The notes: a model not told the origin generated them from the sequence alone. A stretch of DNA of 64,000 nt from Vombatus ursinus (GCF_900497805.2 NW_020948983.1:19831029-19895028), one strand, 5' to 3'. Positions 1-9,735 are shown, counted from the first letter of the stretch. Numbers and translations: made by a program.

Positions 1-1111
1 CTCCTGCTCCCGCCTGGCCCCAACCCTGTTTTGGAACCTTCATTGCAAGCGGGGACTGGTTTCCTCCCCCTCCAAGGCCCCGCAGCATCCGGGCTCTGGC
101 TCTGAATTCAGGTTGGAAAGTGAACCGGGGGCTATGTGTGCATGTGCGTGCTCAAGAGTGTGTGTGTTGGGGGAAGGTTAGGCCAGGGGCCCTAGGGAGG
201 GGAGCAGCCCTGGAAAGTGGGGGTGGGGGAAGATATAAGAGGAGAGAAGAGAGGAAAGGAGGAGAAAGAAATGAGCCTGTGTAATCGTCCCCGGAGTCGC
301 ACTCAGGGCTGCTGGATCGATGGCCCGGTCAGGGTCGGTGCATTATTCATTGAGCAGGGGGTCGGGGAGGAGCGGAGGCAAGCCCGGGCTGAGACCAAAA
401 ATAAAACAAGGCCAAAGAGTGGGGGTGGAGGTGGCTTATACCCAAGCAGACAGAATCCGAGCCTTGTCTGCCCCTCCCCCAGGTTTTCGGCCAGGGGACT
501 TCCCAGAGGTGGTTGCCCCCACCCCACACGCCTCAAGTCTGGGTGGGCTCTGCTCTGAGGCCGCGTGGGAGTAAGCTCCGAGCTCCGCTCACCTGGGGTT
601 CGTTTCAATTCGTTGTTTTGTTCTAAGGTTAATGCAAAGGTCTACATTTGCCCACCTTCTGCCCTGAGAGAACAGGAGGGGGTGGGAGAACAAACCTACT
701 GAGTACAAAGTGCCCCCTTTCCAGCGCCCCCCCCACCTCGTCCCCTACCCAGCCCCTGGATTCTACTTTCTCTTTCTCTGACCAGGGAAAATGATCCCGC
801 AAATCTAGATCCTCATGCTCCCCGCTTCTCGATCCCCTGGCTGGGGCCGAGCCAACCAGGAACCAGAGGAGAAGAAGCAAAGCAGGACCTGGGCTAGGGG
901 GTGCAGAGGTCGAAGAGAGGAAGTGGGATATCTGCTGGGGAAGCGGCCGGCTGGGCTGGGCCGAGGCTGGGAGCAAAGAAAGCGGAAAGGGAATCACGGG
1001 CTGGGATGGGGGAGAGAAGTTGACCCGGGATGAATCAGGAGGCACAAAAGAGCAGGAACCCGAACAGAGGGTGGGGGACAGAGGCGGAGACGGACACGAG
1101 TCAGGGCTCAC
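1..1111 (-). other. TLX1: TLX1 intron 1, 5' part
   Basis: This is the sequence just downstream of the TLX1 exon 1 splice donor, read leftward. The donor reads CAG then GTGAGC, with its GT at 1111-1110, and the intron is phase 1 because exon 1 ends on the first base of a codon. No transposon is visible. The stretch is GC-rich with polypurine patches around 200-280. Exon 2, which would begin with the codons leading into the homeodomain, is not reached before the window ends. Open frames here carry no recognisable protein. Confidence 0.85.
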
Positions 1112-2177
1112 CTGTGAACCTGTCCTTTGTGTATCGCCGGTTACTCTCCATCCAGGGGAAAGTGAGTCCCGTGAGGTTGTTGACACTGGGTACGGCGGGT
1201 ACGGTGGGCATGCCGGTGGCGAGGGGCTGGTGGTGAGGAACGGCTCCGGCCAGAGGCCTGTGGGCAGGCACCCGAATCACCCCGGCGGAGCTGAGAGCGC
1301 CACCGCTCCCGCCGCCCCCGGTGCCCATGGCCATGTTCATATTGTAGGAGCCGGCCAGCGAGGCCATACTGCAGGCACTGCCGCCGCCGCCGCCTCCGTA
1401 GCCCCCCGCGCCGCCGCCGCCGCCGCCTGCTCCAGCTCCCGCCCCAGGCCCGGGGCCGGGGCCAGCCCCGCCGCCACCGCTNNNNNNNNNNNNNNNNNNN
1501 NNNNNNNNNNNNNNNNNNNNNNNNNNNNNNNNNNNNNNNNNNNNNNNNNNNNNNNNNNNNNNNNNNNNNNNNNNNNNNNNNNNNNNNNNNNNNNNNNNNN
1601 NNNNNNNNNNNNNNNNNNNNNNNNNNNNNNNNNNNNNNNNNNNNNNNNNNNNNNNNNNNNNNNNNNNNNNNNNNNNNNNNNNNNNNNNNNNNNNNNNNNN
1701 NNNNNNNNNNNNNNNNNNNNNNNNNNNNNNNNNNNNNNNNNNNNNNNNNNNNNNNNNNNNNNNNNNNNNNNNNNNNNNNNNNNNNNNNNNNNNNNNNNNN
1801 NNNNNNNNNNNNNNNNNNNNNNNNNNNNNNNNNNNNNNNNNNNNNNNNNNNNNNNNNNNNNNNNNNNNNNNNNNNNNNNNNCCGCCTCCGTAGCCCCCCG
1901 CGCCGCCGCCGCCGCCGCCTGCTCCCGCCCCCGCCCCAGGCCCGGGGCCGGGGCCAGCCCCGCCGCCACCGCTGCCGCCGCCGGCTCCCCCGTAACTCCC
2001 GGTCATGGTGTTGTAGGCGCTGCTAACTATGCAGCCGAGCCCATAGTCTGCGTCCTGCAGGCGCGAGGCGGACACCATGCAGCTGCCCTGGTCCGGGCTG
2101 TTGAGAATCTGATCAATGCCGAAACTGATGGGCTCGGCGTGGCCCGGGTGGAGGTGGTGCGGGGCCAGGTGTTCCAT
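1112..2177 (-). CDS. TLX1: TLX1 (HOX11) homeobox protein, exon 1 (partial gene)
   Basis: TLX1 is a nuclear homeodomain transcription factor needed for spleen formation and for subsets of sensory neurons; its misexpression drives T-cell leukaemia (family knowledge). The start at 2177 begins MEHLAPHHLHPGH, matching the vertebrate TLX1 N-terminus, so upstream in-frame methionines are not used. Residues 18-25 are SFGIDQIL, an eh1-type Groucho/TLE-binding motif. A Gly/Ala/Pro-rich low-complexity stretch follows, then GVIRVPAHRPLAGAV, and near the exon end TFPWMESNRRYTKDRFT. That end contains the FPWM PBX-contact motif (1149-1160). The exon ends at a phase 1 donor after ACA-G. The homeodomain is in later exons outside the window. 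The frame is open except for 400 Ns. If the 92-base repeat flanking the gap is collapsed, exon 1 encodes 191 codons, close to what I recall for human TLX1. The Gly-rich region is unlike TLX2 or TLX3. Confidence 0.95.
1390..1481 (-). repeat. left copy of the 92-base gap-flanking repeat
   Basis: This stretch matches 1882-1973 base for base except at 1434 and 1437, at a constant offset of 492. It encodes the Gly/Ala/Pro run ending GGAGGYGG. Both differences are silent in the TLX1 frame. It ends exactly at the gap, and the other copy begins exactly at the gap. Confidence 0.9.
1482..1881. other. assembly gap (400 N) in the TLX1 glycine-rich region
   Basis: Exactly 400 ambiguous bases interrupt TLX1 exon 1 inside its GC-rich, glycine-coding stretch. 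The round length suggests a nominal or estimated gap size. The contig ends on both sides carry the same 92-base sequence, so the real gap may be zero or negative. Confidence 0.97.
1882..1973 (-). repeat. right copy of the 92-base gap-flanking repeat
   Basis: Partner of 1390-1481, starting on the first base after the gap. It encodes the same Gly/Ala/Pro residues. The simplest reading is two contig ends that overlap but were not merged, perhaps from two alleles. A true tandem duplication of the glycine tract is the alternative. Confidence 0.9.
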
Positions 2178-2500
2178 GTCCCCCGGCGCGCCGGGGCCCC
2201 GGCCCCGCTGGGGGCCCGGCGACACAGGCACCGAAGAGTCGCCGGGGGCGCTGAGCTCCTCTGGGTTGGCGGAGCAGAGCTGGGCTGGGCGGGCCAGGGG
2301 GCAGGAGCGACGCAGTGGGGCGCGGGGCACAGCGTGGCTGCGGAGGCGGGAGAAGCCGGCACCAGCTTCGGGTTCGCTCCGGGTGCTCGGGGAGACTTGG
2401 AGGCGAAGTGTGGAAGGGTTCGCTGAAGTAGCCGGGGGGAGGGGGGACGCCGCCTGTTCCTCTCCTCCTCCGGATTCTCGCTCGCTGTTGACTCTGGGAC

Positions 2501-2508
2501 ATCAATCA
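2501..2508 (-). promoter_or_regulatory. PBX-HOX type site TGATTGAT
   Basis: On the minus strand, the TLX1 sense strand, this reads TGATTGAT. That is the classical bipartite PBX-HOX sequence, about 325 bases upstream of the start codon. Mouse Pbx1 is known to act upstream of Tlx1 in spleen development. Binding here is inferred from the motif alone. Confidence 0.5.
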
Positions 2509-2564
2509 CTGGGCGAAAAGGCCTGGGTGAGATGTAGCTTCGCAGTTTTAGGCCCTGTCTCTCC

Positions 2565-2569
2565 ATTGG
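2565..2569 (-). promoter_or_regulatory. CCAAT box
   Basis: ATTGG on the plus strand gives CCAAT on the TLX1 sense strand within GCCAATGG, an NF-Y-type context. It lies about 390 bases upstream of the start codon, between the TGATTGAT and TGACAG sites. Confidence 0.5.
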
Positions 2570-2595
2570 CTGAGACCAGAGAGGAGCGGGATGAA

Positions 2596-2601
2596 TGACA
2601 G
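2596..2601 (+). promoter_or_regulatory. MEIS/PREP half site TGACAG
   Basis: TGACAG is the core bound by the TALE proteins MEIS and PREP. It lies about 90 bases from the TGATTGAT site. TALE and PBX-HOX sites are often paired in Hox-regulated elements. A six-base motif is weak evidence by itself. Confidence 0.35.
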
Positions 2602-2830
2602 CGAGGAGGAGAGGGGGAGAGAAGGAGGGAGAGGGAGGGAGAGAGAGAGAGGGACTAGGGGAGGGCGGAGGGAGAAACTGAGAGAGTGAGAAATAGGGGG
2701 GAAAATGGGGGGGGGGGAGGCGAACCAAAAAGAGATAGGGCAGTAGAAAGAGAAAGAGGAAAGTCGTAGGAAGCGATCTAGAAAGAGAAACTAGTGGGAC
2801 ATAGACACAGAGGAGGAAGAGGTGGTAAAG
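2600..2830 (+). repeat. polypurine (GGA/GAGA) tract
   Basis: Nearly uninterrupted A/G on the plus strand, with GAGAGA runs and an eleven-G run near 2707. The tract separates the TLX1 promoter from upstream sequence and could form triplex or unusual nucleosome structures. No coding potential is believable here. Confidence 0.7.
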
Positions 2831-3464
2831 AGAATAGCCAGCCCCAGTCTCACCCTGGCAAACAGGGCCTCTCCTTCACCTCTTCCAGATCCCGAGTCAG
2901 AACCCCTGAGTTCCTTAGTCTCTGGACCGGCAGGTTCCCCCAGATGTCAGGAGTCTCAGGGAAAGACGGAAGCTGCTTCCATCCAGGGCTGACGACACCT
3001 GTCAATGAACCTGGAGATTTGCTTCCAAGCTTCAACTGTTGATGATTAAAAAGAAATCTTTGGTTTTGAGATTTCTAGTGTATGGAGATCTGGCTATTGT
3101 GGGTAATTTTGGGAAAATACAGGCAACGTCCACTTCAAAATTTATTATTATTTTTAATGCCATCCCTTGACAATAATATTTAGAGTTTTGATAGAATCTC
3201 TGGATTCAGAAGTGAGATTGGGAAGAAGTTAGGAAAGGAAAGACAATTAATGAGAAATGAACAACAGACTCTGAAGCTGGATGTGATGGCCTCTGCCCAA
3301 AATATTGAGACACCTCCAGCTCAAATGTTTTTCCTTCATTGTATAACCTTGCTAAAGTCCCACCAATCATCACTTCCTTTGGGTTTACAAGCTTCTCTCA
3401 AAATGCAGATGCCTTTGGGTAATAATAACAGTCACCCACACTTAGTGTGGATTAGTTTAATTAC
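2831..3464. other. upstream flank, no gene or clear repeat
   Basis: Mixed unique-looking sequence. I see no open frame with protein character, no SINE signature and no dense motif cluster. Confidence 0.5.
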
Positions 3465-3835
3465 AGATTCGTAGATTGCTAGAGCTGGCCTTAGAGATCA
3501 TCTAGTTCAACCCCTTCTTTTTATCTAATTTGATTTTAAAATAAATTTTATTGATGTCTCATCTTTATATGACAGTCATTTCCCATCCTCCTTCAGCTTT
3601 AACCATCCCTTGTGACAAAGAAAAACAATTAAGCATACACACACATATACATACATATATGTTAATACACACATATGTATTAACCATATCTGAATGTAGC
3701 CAATGCCCTATTAACTCTCTCATTTTACGGATAAAGTTCATAGAGATCAATTGATTTGCCCAAGAGCAGAGCCAGAACTCAGACCCAGGTCTCCTAACCC
3801 TCTCAGTACAAGATGCTTTCCACTATCCCATACTG
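3465..3835 (-). repeat. MIR/THER1-type SINE, split by an L1 tail
   Basis: The left piece (about 3465-3515) reads gattgctagagctggcctta and 'catctagttcaacccc'. The right piece (about 3715-3832) continues with the antisense MIR core ('gatttgcccaagagcag', 'ccactatccc'). The two halves belong to one older SINE; the middle is an L1 3' end in reverse. Confidence 0.6.
3516..3700 (-). mobile_element. L1 3'-end fragment inside the SINE
   Basis: It starts with the reversed A-rich tail ('aaataaattttattgatg') typical of marsupial L1 3' ends in this window (compare 18355 and 36430), and ends in a CA/TA-rich stretch. Its position inside the MIR-type element makes it the younger insertion. Confidence 0.5.
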
Positions 3836-3964
3836 TCAGAGCCTTTTTTCTAGCAGTACCTAAGATCAGCTTCCCTAAGAGAGTGGGACTGGAGGATTGG
3901 TTGACTATTTGTCAATTTTTTGTGTGTCTATAGACCTTTGAAGGGGTGAAGGGAAGATCTAGGA

Positions 3965-4040
3965 CAGGGGTGGGGAACCTGTGCTCTCAAGGCCGAATAT
4001 GACCCTCTAGGTCCTCAAGTGCAAGAGGTCGTGGGAGGGT
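3965..4040 (+). mobile_element. end fragment of a hAT-type DNA transposon
   Basis: Begins 'caggggtggggaacctg' and continues 'gaccctctaggtcctcaagtg', which I recognise as the terminal part of a common mammalian hAT (Charlie-like) non-autonomous element. Only one end is visible. Confidence 0.5.
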
Positions 4041-4851
4041 TCACCTGGGGATAGGAAAGGAGAGCAAAGAGAGAGATGGGAAAAGGCCAAAGACAATATT
4101 TTCACATTTAGGAATTTTGCCTCTACCTGCCCAAAACCAAGGAAGAGGGAGTAGCCCCTCTCCTCCTCTTGTATTTATTTCTTCCTTCTCCTTCCTCTCA
4201 TCTCCATCCTCCCTCTTACACTTCATTGGCCCATCACTCTCCAGAGGTTTCCTATGACAGTAAAGATGAAAATTTATGTCATGGATGTTAGTGGGAAAAT
4301 GGTCTGAGGTCTTCCTTGCCCCAAAATTCGCCTATTCCTACCTCTTTTGGGGGTTGCAGGAGTCTTTTCTAACATGGATTTGTCCCCCTTTGATCCTCTT
4401 TCTGTCCTTTTCCAACCTACTTATGTTTCTGCTAATAACTGGTCACTTTGTGTCTTTGAGCGTTGGTAGGGGAGGGACCAGAGAGATCTGAACCATACAT
4501 AATCCCTCATCTTCCTGCTGATTCCCCTTTCTATAGATAAGCTTCCCTCTTCTGAGCATAGGATCCATTAGTCATTCCTTTGGAGTTTCCCCAACTCCAA
4601 AACTATAGAGTAGTGGGATCCTCACCCTCAGCTATCTCATGCCTGCTGATGCCACGTAATAAGGAAGTGACTCTGAATGTCTAACCACAGGACTTATACA
4701 CACCTTCTGTCTTTCCTGGAGATGAAGACTATTTCATATCATGTCATCCTTTCAGCTCTTCACACCACTCCTTTGCCCCACACTTCACTCCCCAATCATC
4801 TTCTCTCTGGAAAAACCTCATACTATTTTGTGTTGTCTCTCCCTCCCCCCC
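4041..4851. other. intergenic, no feature seen
   Basis: Pyrimidine-rich patches (4140-4215) and otherwise unique-looking sequence. No gene, conserved-looking cluster or clear transposon. Confidence 0.45.
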
Positions 4852-4978
4852 CCCATTAGTTTATAAGCTCCTTGAGGTCAAGGACTGTCTTTCTTTTTAT
4901 TAATTGAATCTTGAGCACTTGGCATACTACCTGGCACATAATAGGCACTTCATACATGCTTATTAGACTATTGGATAC
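4852..4978 (+). mobile_element. L2 LINE 3' end
   Basis: Contains the L2 tail signature 'taagctccttgaggtcaagg' followed by 'ctggcacataataggcactt'. Diverged, plus orientation. Confidence 0.65.
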
Positions 4979-5744
4979 CTCTAACCTCATAGATATAATT
5001 TCCCCTCCCCATTAATGTAAGATCAGTCCCTAACCCTTCTGTCAGTTGAAGAGTTCAGCACATCCAAAGATAACCTTACAAAAGTTGTCAAAGCCTGAGA
5101 AAATGGGGATGCCTGGGAACAGAGGTTCACCTTTCCTACCCTAGCAAGCCTGCAAATGTGTTTGTGTGCTTATTATTCTGTGGGCCCGTTTCCTTTGTAA
5201 ACACCAACTGTAGTCATTCAGCTTGTGGTACACCAGGACCTTGAGATCTTTTTATCAATCTTATTCTTAGTCCATGTTTAATTCTTCCTCGAAGGTACAG
5301 CATTCAGCACAGTTTAGAAAACCTTTTCCTGTTTGTCAACCTTAACAATATCTCCAACTTGGTGAAGCCAATTCTAATTCTGTCCAAGAAAGTAAACGGA
5401 GTCATTTAATGTATTTGGTCATCGAGTGTATTAGAAAGACTAATTTGTTAGTTATATAAAATAGCTTTCTGGAGGACAACTGTCCAACAGAAATTTCTCT
5501 CTATCAGCTAGGTGCCTTAGTTTGACACAAGGCCTGCTCTCCCTTAAGCTTTCAGACTGGGAAATAGTCCCTGATAGAAAATGTCTCCAGTAGACTCTTT
5601 TCCTTCCCCCTCCTCTCTACCCTAAGTACTTCAGATAAACTCCCTCTGAGTGAAGAAGGCTTAGATTAGTCTGGTGAGACCTGATCTCTAGAGTCCTGTT
5701 GCTTCTCAGGAGCCATTATTAAGCAAGTGCTGGTGGATTCTTAG
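4979..5744. other. intergenic, no feature seen
   Basis: Unique-looking AT-moderate sequence without recognisable gene, repeat or motif cluster. Confidence 0.45.
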
Positions 5745-5932
5745 CATGAAGCAGTGAAAAAACTCAGAGGATTTCCATTCAGCAAACCTAGGTTCAAATT
5801 CTGGCACAGTTACTTACTGAGTAGTAATTTAGGGGAATTATTTAGCCTCTCTGGGGCTCAGTTTTTCTCGTGGGTAATGATGAAAGACTTGGGCTAGATA
5901 ACTTCCAAGGTCTATTCTAAATCTGGTGATCT
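5745..5932 (+). repeat. MIR/THER1-type SINE
   Basis: Diverged core: 'ggttcaaattctggcacag', 'cttactgagtagtaat', 'ggggctcagttttt', then the THER1-like end 'ataacttccaaggtctattc'. Plus orientation. Confidence 0.65.
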
Positions 5933-8700
5933 TAAAAAGGATTTCTGAAAGGCACAGGTTGCAGTTCAGTTCCCATGGTACCCCTTCCCATCCCAGTCTT
6001 TTCCTCTTCCAGTACCGTATAGCATAACTGCCCTTGTCTCCAAACATAAAATAGAAAGTCCTTGTTCTTTTACCCTAAGGCGGGTGCCTCTTGCCCCATC
6101 TGCGCTCCATCCCAAGCTATCCCCATCCGCCTCATCAGCTACGTACATAAACACACATATAAACACACTCCACCCCCACTGTTCTCTTCGGACACCAAAT
6201 AAAGAAGTCTCTAATAAAAGAAGAGCAGCTGGGACCAGAGGGAAAGGGGAGGAAGGGGGAGGAAGGTCTCAGTAGCAAAGATAGACACCCCCTTCCCAAC
6301 TTCCTCACCTCTACAGACATTGGGCTAGTTGAATTTGATCACTGGCATGGATGTTTTGGGTGTGCCTGCAGCTTTATAAAGTGTTTATAATGGTGTGTAT
6401 GTTCGAGGATATAATAAGTGTGTGTGTAACTGGGTGAAGTTGTGTGTAATGGGCTCATGTGACAAGTATATGTGGAACCTGTGTGGGTAAAGGGAGAAAT
6501 TTATCTATAGGGACATCTGTGTAAAAGACTATGCTACATGATCTGATCTTGTGTAGGGGAGGAGTGTATTATAGTGGGTTGTATTTAACAATGTGTTTCT
6601 ATGTGAGTATGTGGTGGTGTTTGTGTGAGGGAGTTAATAGAGCCTGAGTTTTTGTGTTTCCTTTTGCATATAGAAACCCCATTGCCACCACTTCCAGATA
6701 GACACCAGGCTGTTGGGTCTGCTCTTTGGGGGCATTAGTATGTGAAGTTTGAAAGCCCCTCAGGCACTGCTGCTAACCAGCAGTTATATAACTCAGCATT
6801 ATAAAGTGAGGGAGCAGAACAACTCCTCTGAGGTGGACCATGCATGGGTGAGTAATTTGGCACATTGCCTCATTCTGACCCAGACCACCTCCTCTGACCC
6901 CCAAAGGGAGCACAGAAGAACACTGAACTGAGACTGGCCACTTTTGGCTCAAGTTGGCCTATTAACCTGTCCCCTGAGGCTTATGAGGTCAACCAGGTGG
7001 TTGACTCCTGGGGTCTTAGCCTGGGCAAGATCAGAATGGCTTCTTCTCTTGGGGTTGCAGGACTCCAACCAATACCATCCTCAGATCCTGGTGACCCAAA
7101 CATAACACACACACACATATTCACAGGCATCTTAACTTTTACCCCCAGGTGGTGCTAGTGAAATAGCCTCAAAGGGGTCAGATTGATGAGTGGGCAGATT
7201 TCCTTGTAGTCACTGGAGCCTCAGCTGTGACCTAGCTTACCCTTCTTCTTCTCACCATCCCTGGCTCCTGGGACTTGTTTTGTTTTCCCACCTCCCCTTT
7301 CCCTTGGTGACATTTCAGCAGGGGAAGACATCAAGGAGACAAGAGGATTGAAATAAAGGGGTATAATGGCTCAATCCAAGTGGGAGGCTCTCTTTAGCTA
7401 ACTGTCCACTTCCTGACTTCTGAACTCAGGAAAATACTGGCACCAGCCATGCACGGCCAACCCAGAGGGAGACTCCAGAAGAACCAGGAGCTGAGGCACA
7501 GGCCCAGGCCAGAGGTGGGCCAAGAACTAATTTCCCTGGAAACTGTTGAGGGTGAGCCTGCCCGGGACACCCGACAAGCCCCCTGAAGTGCCCTCCTGAT
7601 CAGTCCTCACCCTATCGTGCCAAAATGCATGACCTTGGAGAGCAGTTGCTTCCAGTCCCATCATCGGCAGAGACCCCAGACAAGCGAAGGCAGGAGACAT
7701 CCGTGAACTGAGGAGGGATCCTGCGAGAGCAAGTGAACATAATTTACAGCTCCATAGTATTCCATATTTAGAAACAAGAACCCAAGAGCTCTGACTTTCT
7801 TCACTTGCCCTCGAGAATCATCGGGATGAAGAGTGAGAGAAGGGAAGGATTCTCTGAGAACAGTTTAAGGGACTTTGACCTGGTGGCGTTTTGAGAGGGT
7901 GAATGAAGCAGGGACCTGTCTGCGCTGGTCCGGCTTGGGCAGAGAATGACCCAGGGACTATGGATTCTCTTCCACCTTGTACCCCTACCCTCCACTCGGC
8001 AGCAGAGACTTCTGATTGTGGGGCAAGAAGGCTAGTCTAGGAACCTTGCTGGGGACTGACAGCTAGCCTGGGTCAACAGACTGCCTGTAGAAGGGTCTAA
8101 GCAGAGGCATGGAGCTGAAGGCTCCAGGCTGAGCTCCGCTAAGAGCTGCTTTCCTCTTCTCTTTATTCCAGTACCAATTTCCAAAGCCGTCCGTAGTGGC
8201 GCTAGTTCAGGTTAGATTAATATTGTTGCAGAAGGGAAACCTGTCAGCAAAATAGAGACTATCCCGACGGGCCCCTAACTGTTGTCACGGTTTCAGGGGA
8301 GGCTTTGTAGCCCAAATTCGTTTCCCAAAGTTGTTAAAGGAGTTGGCCCACGGTACGGAGGACCAGAATTGTCCTGCCCTTCTCCCTTATCTTGTGCCAC
8401 CTGAAGACAGGTTTCGGGGGGGTGGGAGGAAGGAGGCCCAGAAAACAAGGCTAAGCAAAGGCCAGCCGCCTGGGAAGGCCAACCCACTTTATGCCTGCTG
8501 GGAATAAGTGGTGTAACGTGATCAGCCGGGCCTGGGACCAAGGACTTGGACTAAGGACAGAGCTGAGACAAGAGACAGTACAGGATTATGGGGCAGCTGG
8601 AAGGAGTGGTCAAGACCCAGCGTCGAGAGCTGCGTGTTGGGAGCTCCTGGAGGAGGGTTCTACAGCTCCTGGGTCTTCGGGGACTTGAGAAGGAAGTTAT
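5933..8700. other. repeat-poor TLX1 upstream flank, part 1
   Basis: Almost no transposon signature. A GT-rich imperfect tract lies at about 6370-6650. A CTCF-like motif sits at 7142-7158. A weakly motif-bearing stretch at 8160-8300 contains a GATTAATATTG core. Open frames here are short and lack protein character. Confidence 0.5.
7142..7158 (+). promoter_or_regulatory. candidate CTCF site, plus orientation
   Basis: cccccaggtggtgctag differs from a strong CTCF core, CCACCAGGTGGCGCTAG, at two positions. Orientation is rightward. Judged by eye, not scored against a matrix. Confidence 0.35.
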
Positions 8701-8749
8701 TTTCCCGAGTTACAAAAGAAAACCCTCCAAAAAAAAAGAGAGTGTTTAT

Positions 8750-8885
8750 TGCTCACTCTGCTTTCCATTTTCCCCTGTTCTCCTCATTCTCCCTCCACTT
8801 CCCTCTTTCTTATCTCTTACCTCCCCTTTTTCTCCCCAACCTTTCTTTTTTTCCTTTTCCCTCTCTGCCTTCTCCCCTCAGGTTT
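8750..8885 (+). repeat. polypyrimidine tract
   Basis: C/T-rich on the plus strand with runs such as ctccacttccctctttctta. It gives rise to spurious open frames rich in Ser, Leu, Phe and Pro. Confidence 0.65.
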
Positions 8886-8954
8886 CCTCCACCAAACATA
8901 CACCTGGGTCCCCTAGGCTATACTCCCGGGGCTGCACATAATGGGGCTGCAGAG

Positions 8955-9030
8955 CCCATGCAACAACAGAGCTGGAAGGAACTTTATGGACCAGAAAATC
9001 TAGTCCAACGCCTTCCTATGACGATCTTGG
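8955..9030 (-). repeat. possible THER1-type SINE fragment
   Basis: 'agagctggaaggaacttta' followed by 'aatctagtccaacgcc' resembles the THER1/MIR end seen in other copies of this window. Short and diverged. Confidence 0.4.
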
Positions 9031-9149
9031 CCCCTTGTGACACTGGAGCCAAAGCTAGGGAGGTGCAAAGTTGAGGAACACCCGAGCCTAATAGACCCAA
9101 AGCACAAAATATAGTCATCTCCAACATTCTTTGGACTCTCCTGGGGAAA

Positions 9150-9390
9150 GCCAGGAAAAAAGAACGAGAGTGAAAGGGGGAGAGAGGAAAAGAGAGGGAG
9201 GAAAGCTAGAGAGAGATCGAGGAGGGGAAAAGATAGGAGGAAGAAGGGGTAAAAGGAGAAACTTGAAGTGAGGGGACAGTAGGGAAAAAGGGGAGGAGAG
9301 GTAGAAGGGGAAGTGGGGAGAGGAGGAGAGGAAAAGAGAGAGGAAAGGGGAAAAAGAGAGGAGAGGGAGAAAGAGAGTGAGGAAGCGAGC
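9150..9390 (+). repeat. long polypurine tract
   Basis: About 240 bases of almost pure A/G on the plus strand (GAGAGG, GGAAAAG and similar units). It directly precedes a CpG-rich candidate regulatory stretch. The imperfect mirror symmetry common in such tracts could allow triplex formation. Confidence 0.75.
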
Positions 9391-9414
9391 CCTTGGTCAG
9401 CTCCTAAGACCGCT

Positions 9415-9682
9415 TCCTTTAAGGTGCCGCATTTGGGTTAAGGCCGAAGCCGCAGCGGCAGCCTCCGCCTCCACCTCCCACTCCACAGCAGCCGCTCTGG
9501 GCCGGTTTGACTGCCCGCAAAGTCTGGTAAGTAATGAGTCGACCCTTCAGAGCACAGACAGCTGCAATTGATGAGCGCCCAGTGCGCTCTCCTCGCCTGC
9601 CTTTTTTTCCGCCCTGCGCCTTATTAGAGTAATTACGGAGCGCGCGGGTGCGCTTAATGAGCCCCGCTCACCCGGGTGAGGT
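9415..9682. promoter_or_regulatory. candidate conserved regulatory element, CpG-rich with homeodomain sites
   Basis: A CpG-rich block holding CAATTGATGAG (near 9566), TAATTACGGAG (near 9629) and CTTAATGAG (near 9653), plus a perfect 14-base palindrome CTCACCCGGGTGAG at 9667-9680. There is no repeat signature. It may also be the CpG-rich promoter of an upstream transcript. Conservation was not tested. Confidence 0.4.
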
Positions 9683-9735
9683 GGAAAGGGAGGAGGGGGG
9701 TGGGGGAGAGAGAGTTAAGAGGAAGCAGAGGCGGA

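Larger units (their letters stand above)
1110..2460. other. CpG island over TLX1 exon 1 and 5' UTR
   Basis: CpG dinucleotides are frequent throughout, with long C+G runs, in contrast to the CpG-poor surroundings right of about 2.6 kb. CpG islands covering the first exon are usual for developmental homeobox genes. The boundary was judged by eye; island statistics were not computed. Confidence 0.7.
2178..2720 (-). promoter_or_regulatory. TLX1: TLX1 5' UTR and proximal promoter region
   Basis: This is the sequence immediately upstream of the TLX1 start codon. No TATA box is obvious, which fits a CpG-island promoter, and the transcription start cannot be placed from sequence. Visible elements are a TGATTGAT site, an inverted CCAAT box and a TGACAG site, all within about 100 bases (2501-2601). 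It then grades into a polypurine stretch. Confidence 0.6.

Noticed and set aside
2178-2330. Upstream in-frame methionine extending TLX1 by 51 residues
   Set aside because: The internal MEHL start matches the known TLX1 N-terminus; the upstream residues look like translated 5' UTR.
1020-2426. Open frame of 468 residues on the plus strand
   Set aside because: It is the antisense shadow of TLX1 exon 1 in a GC-rich, N-padded stretch; the minus-strand frame has clear TLX1 identity.
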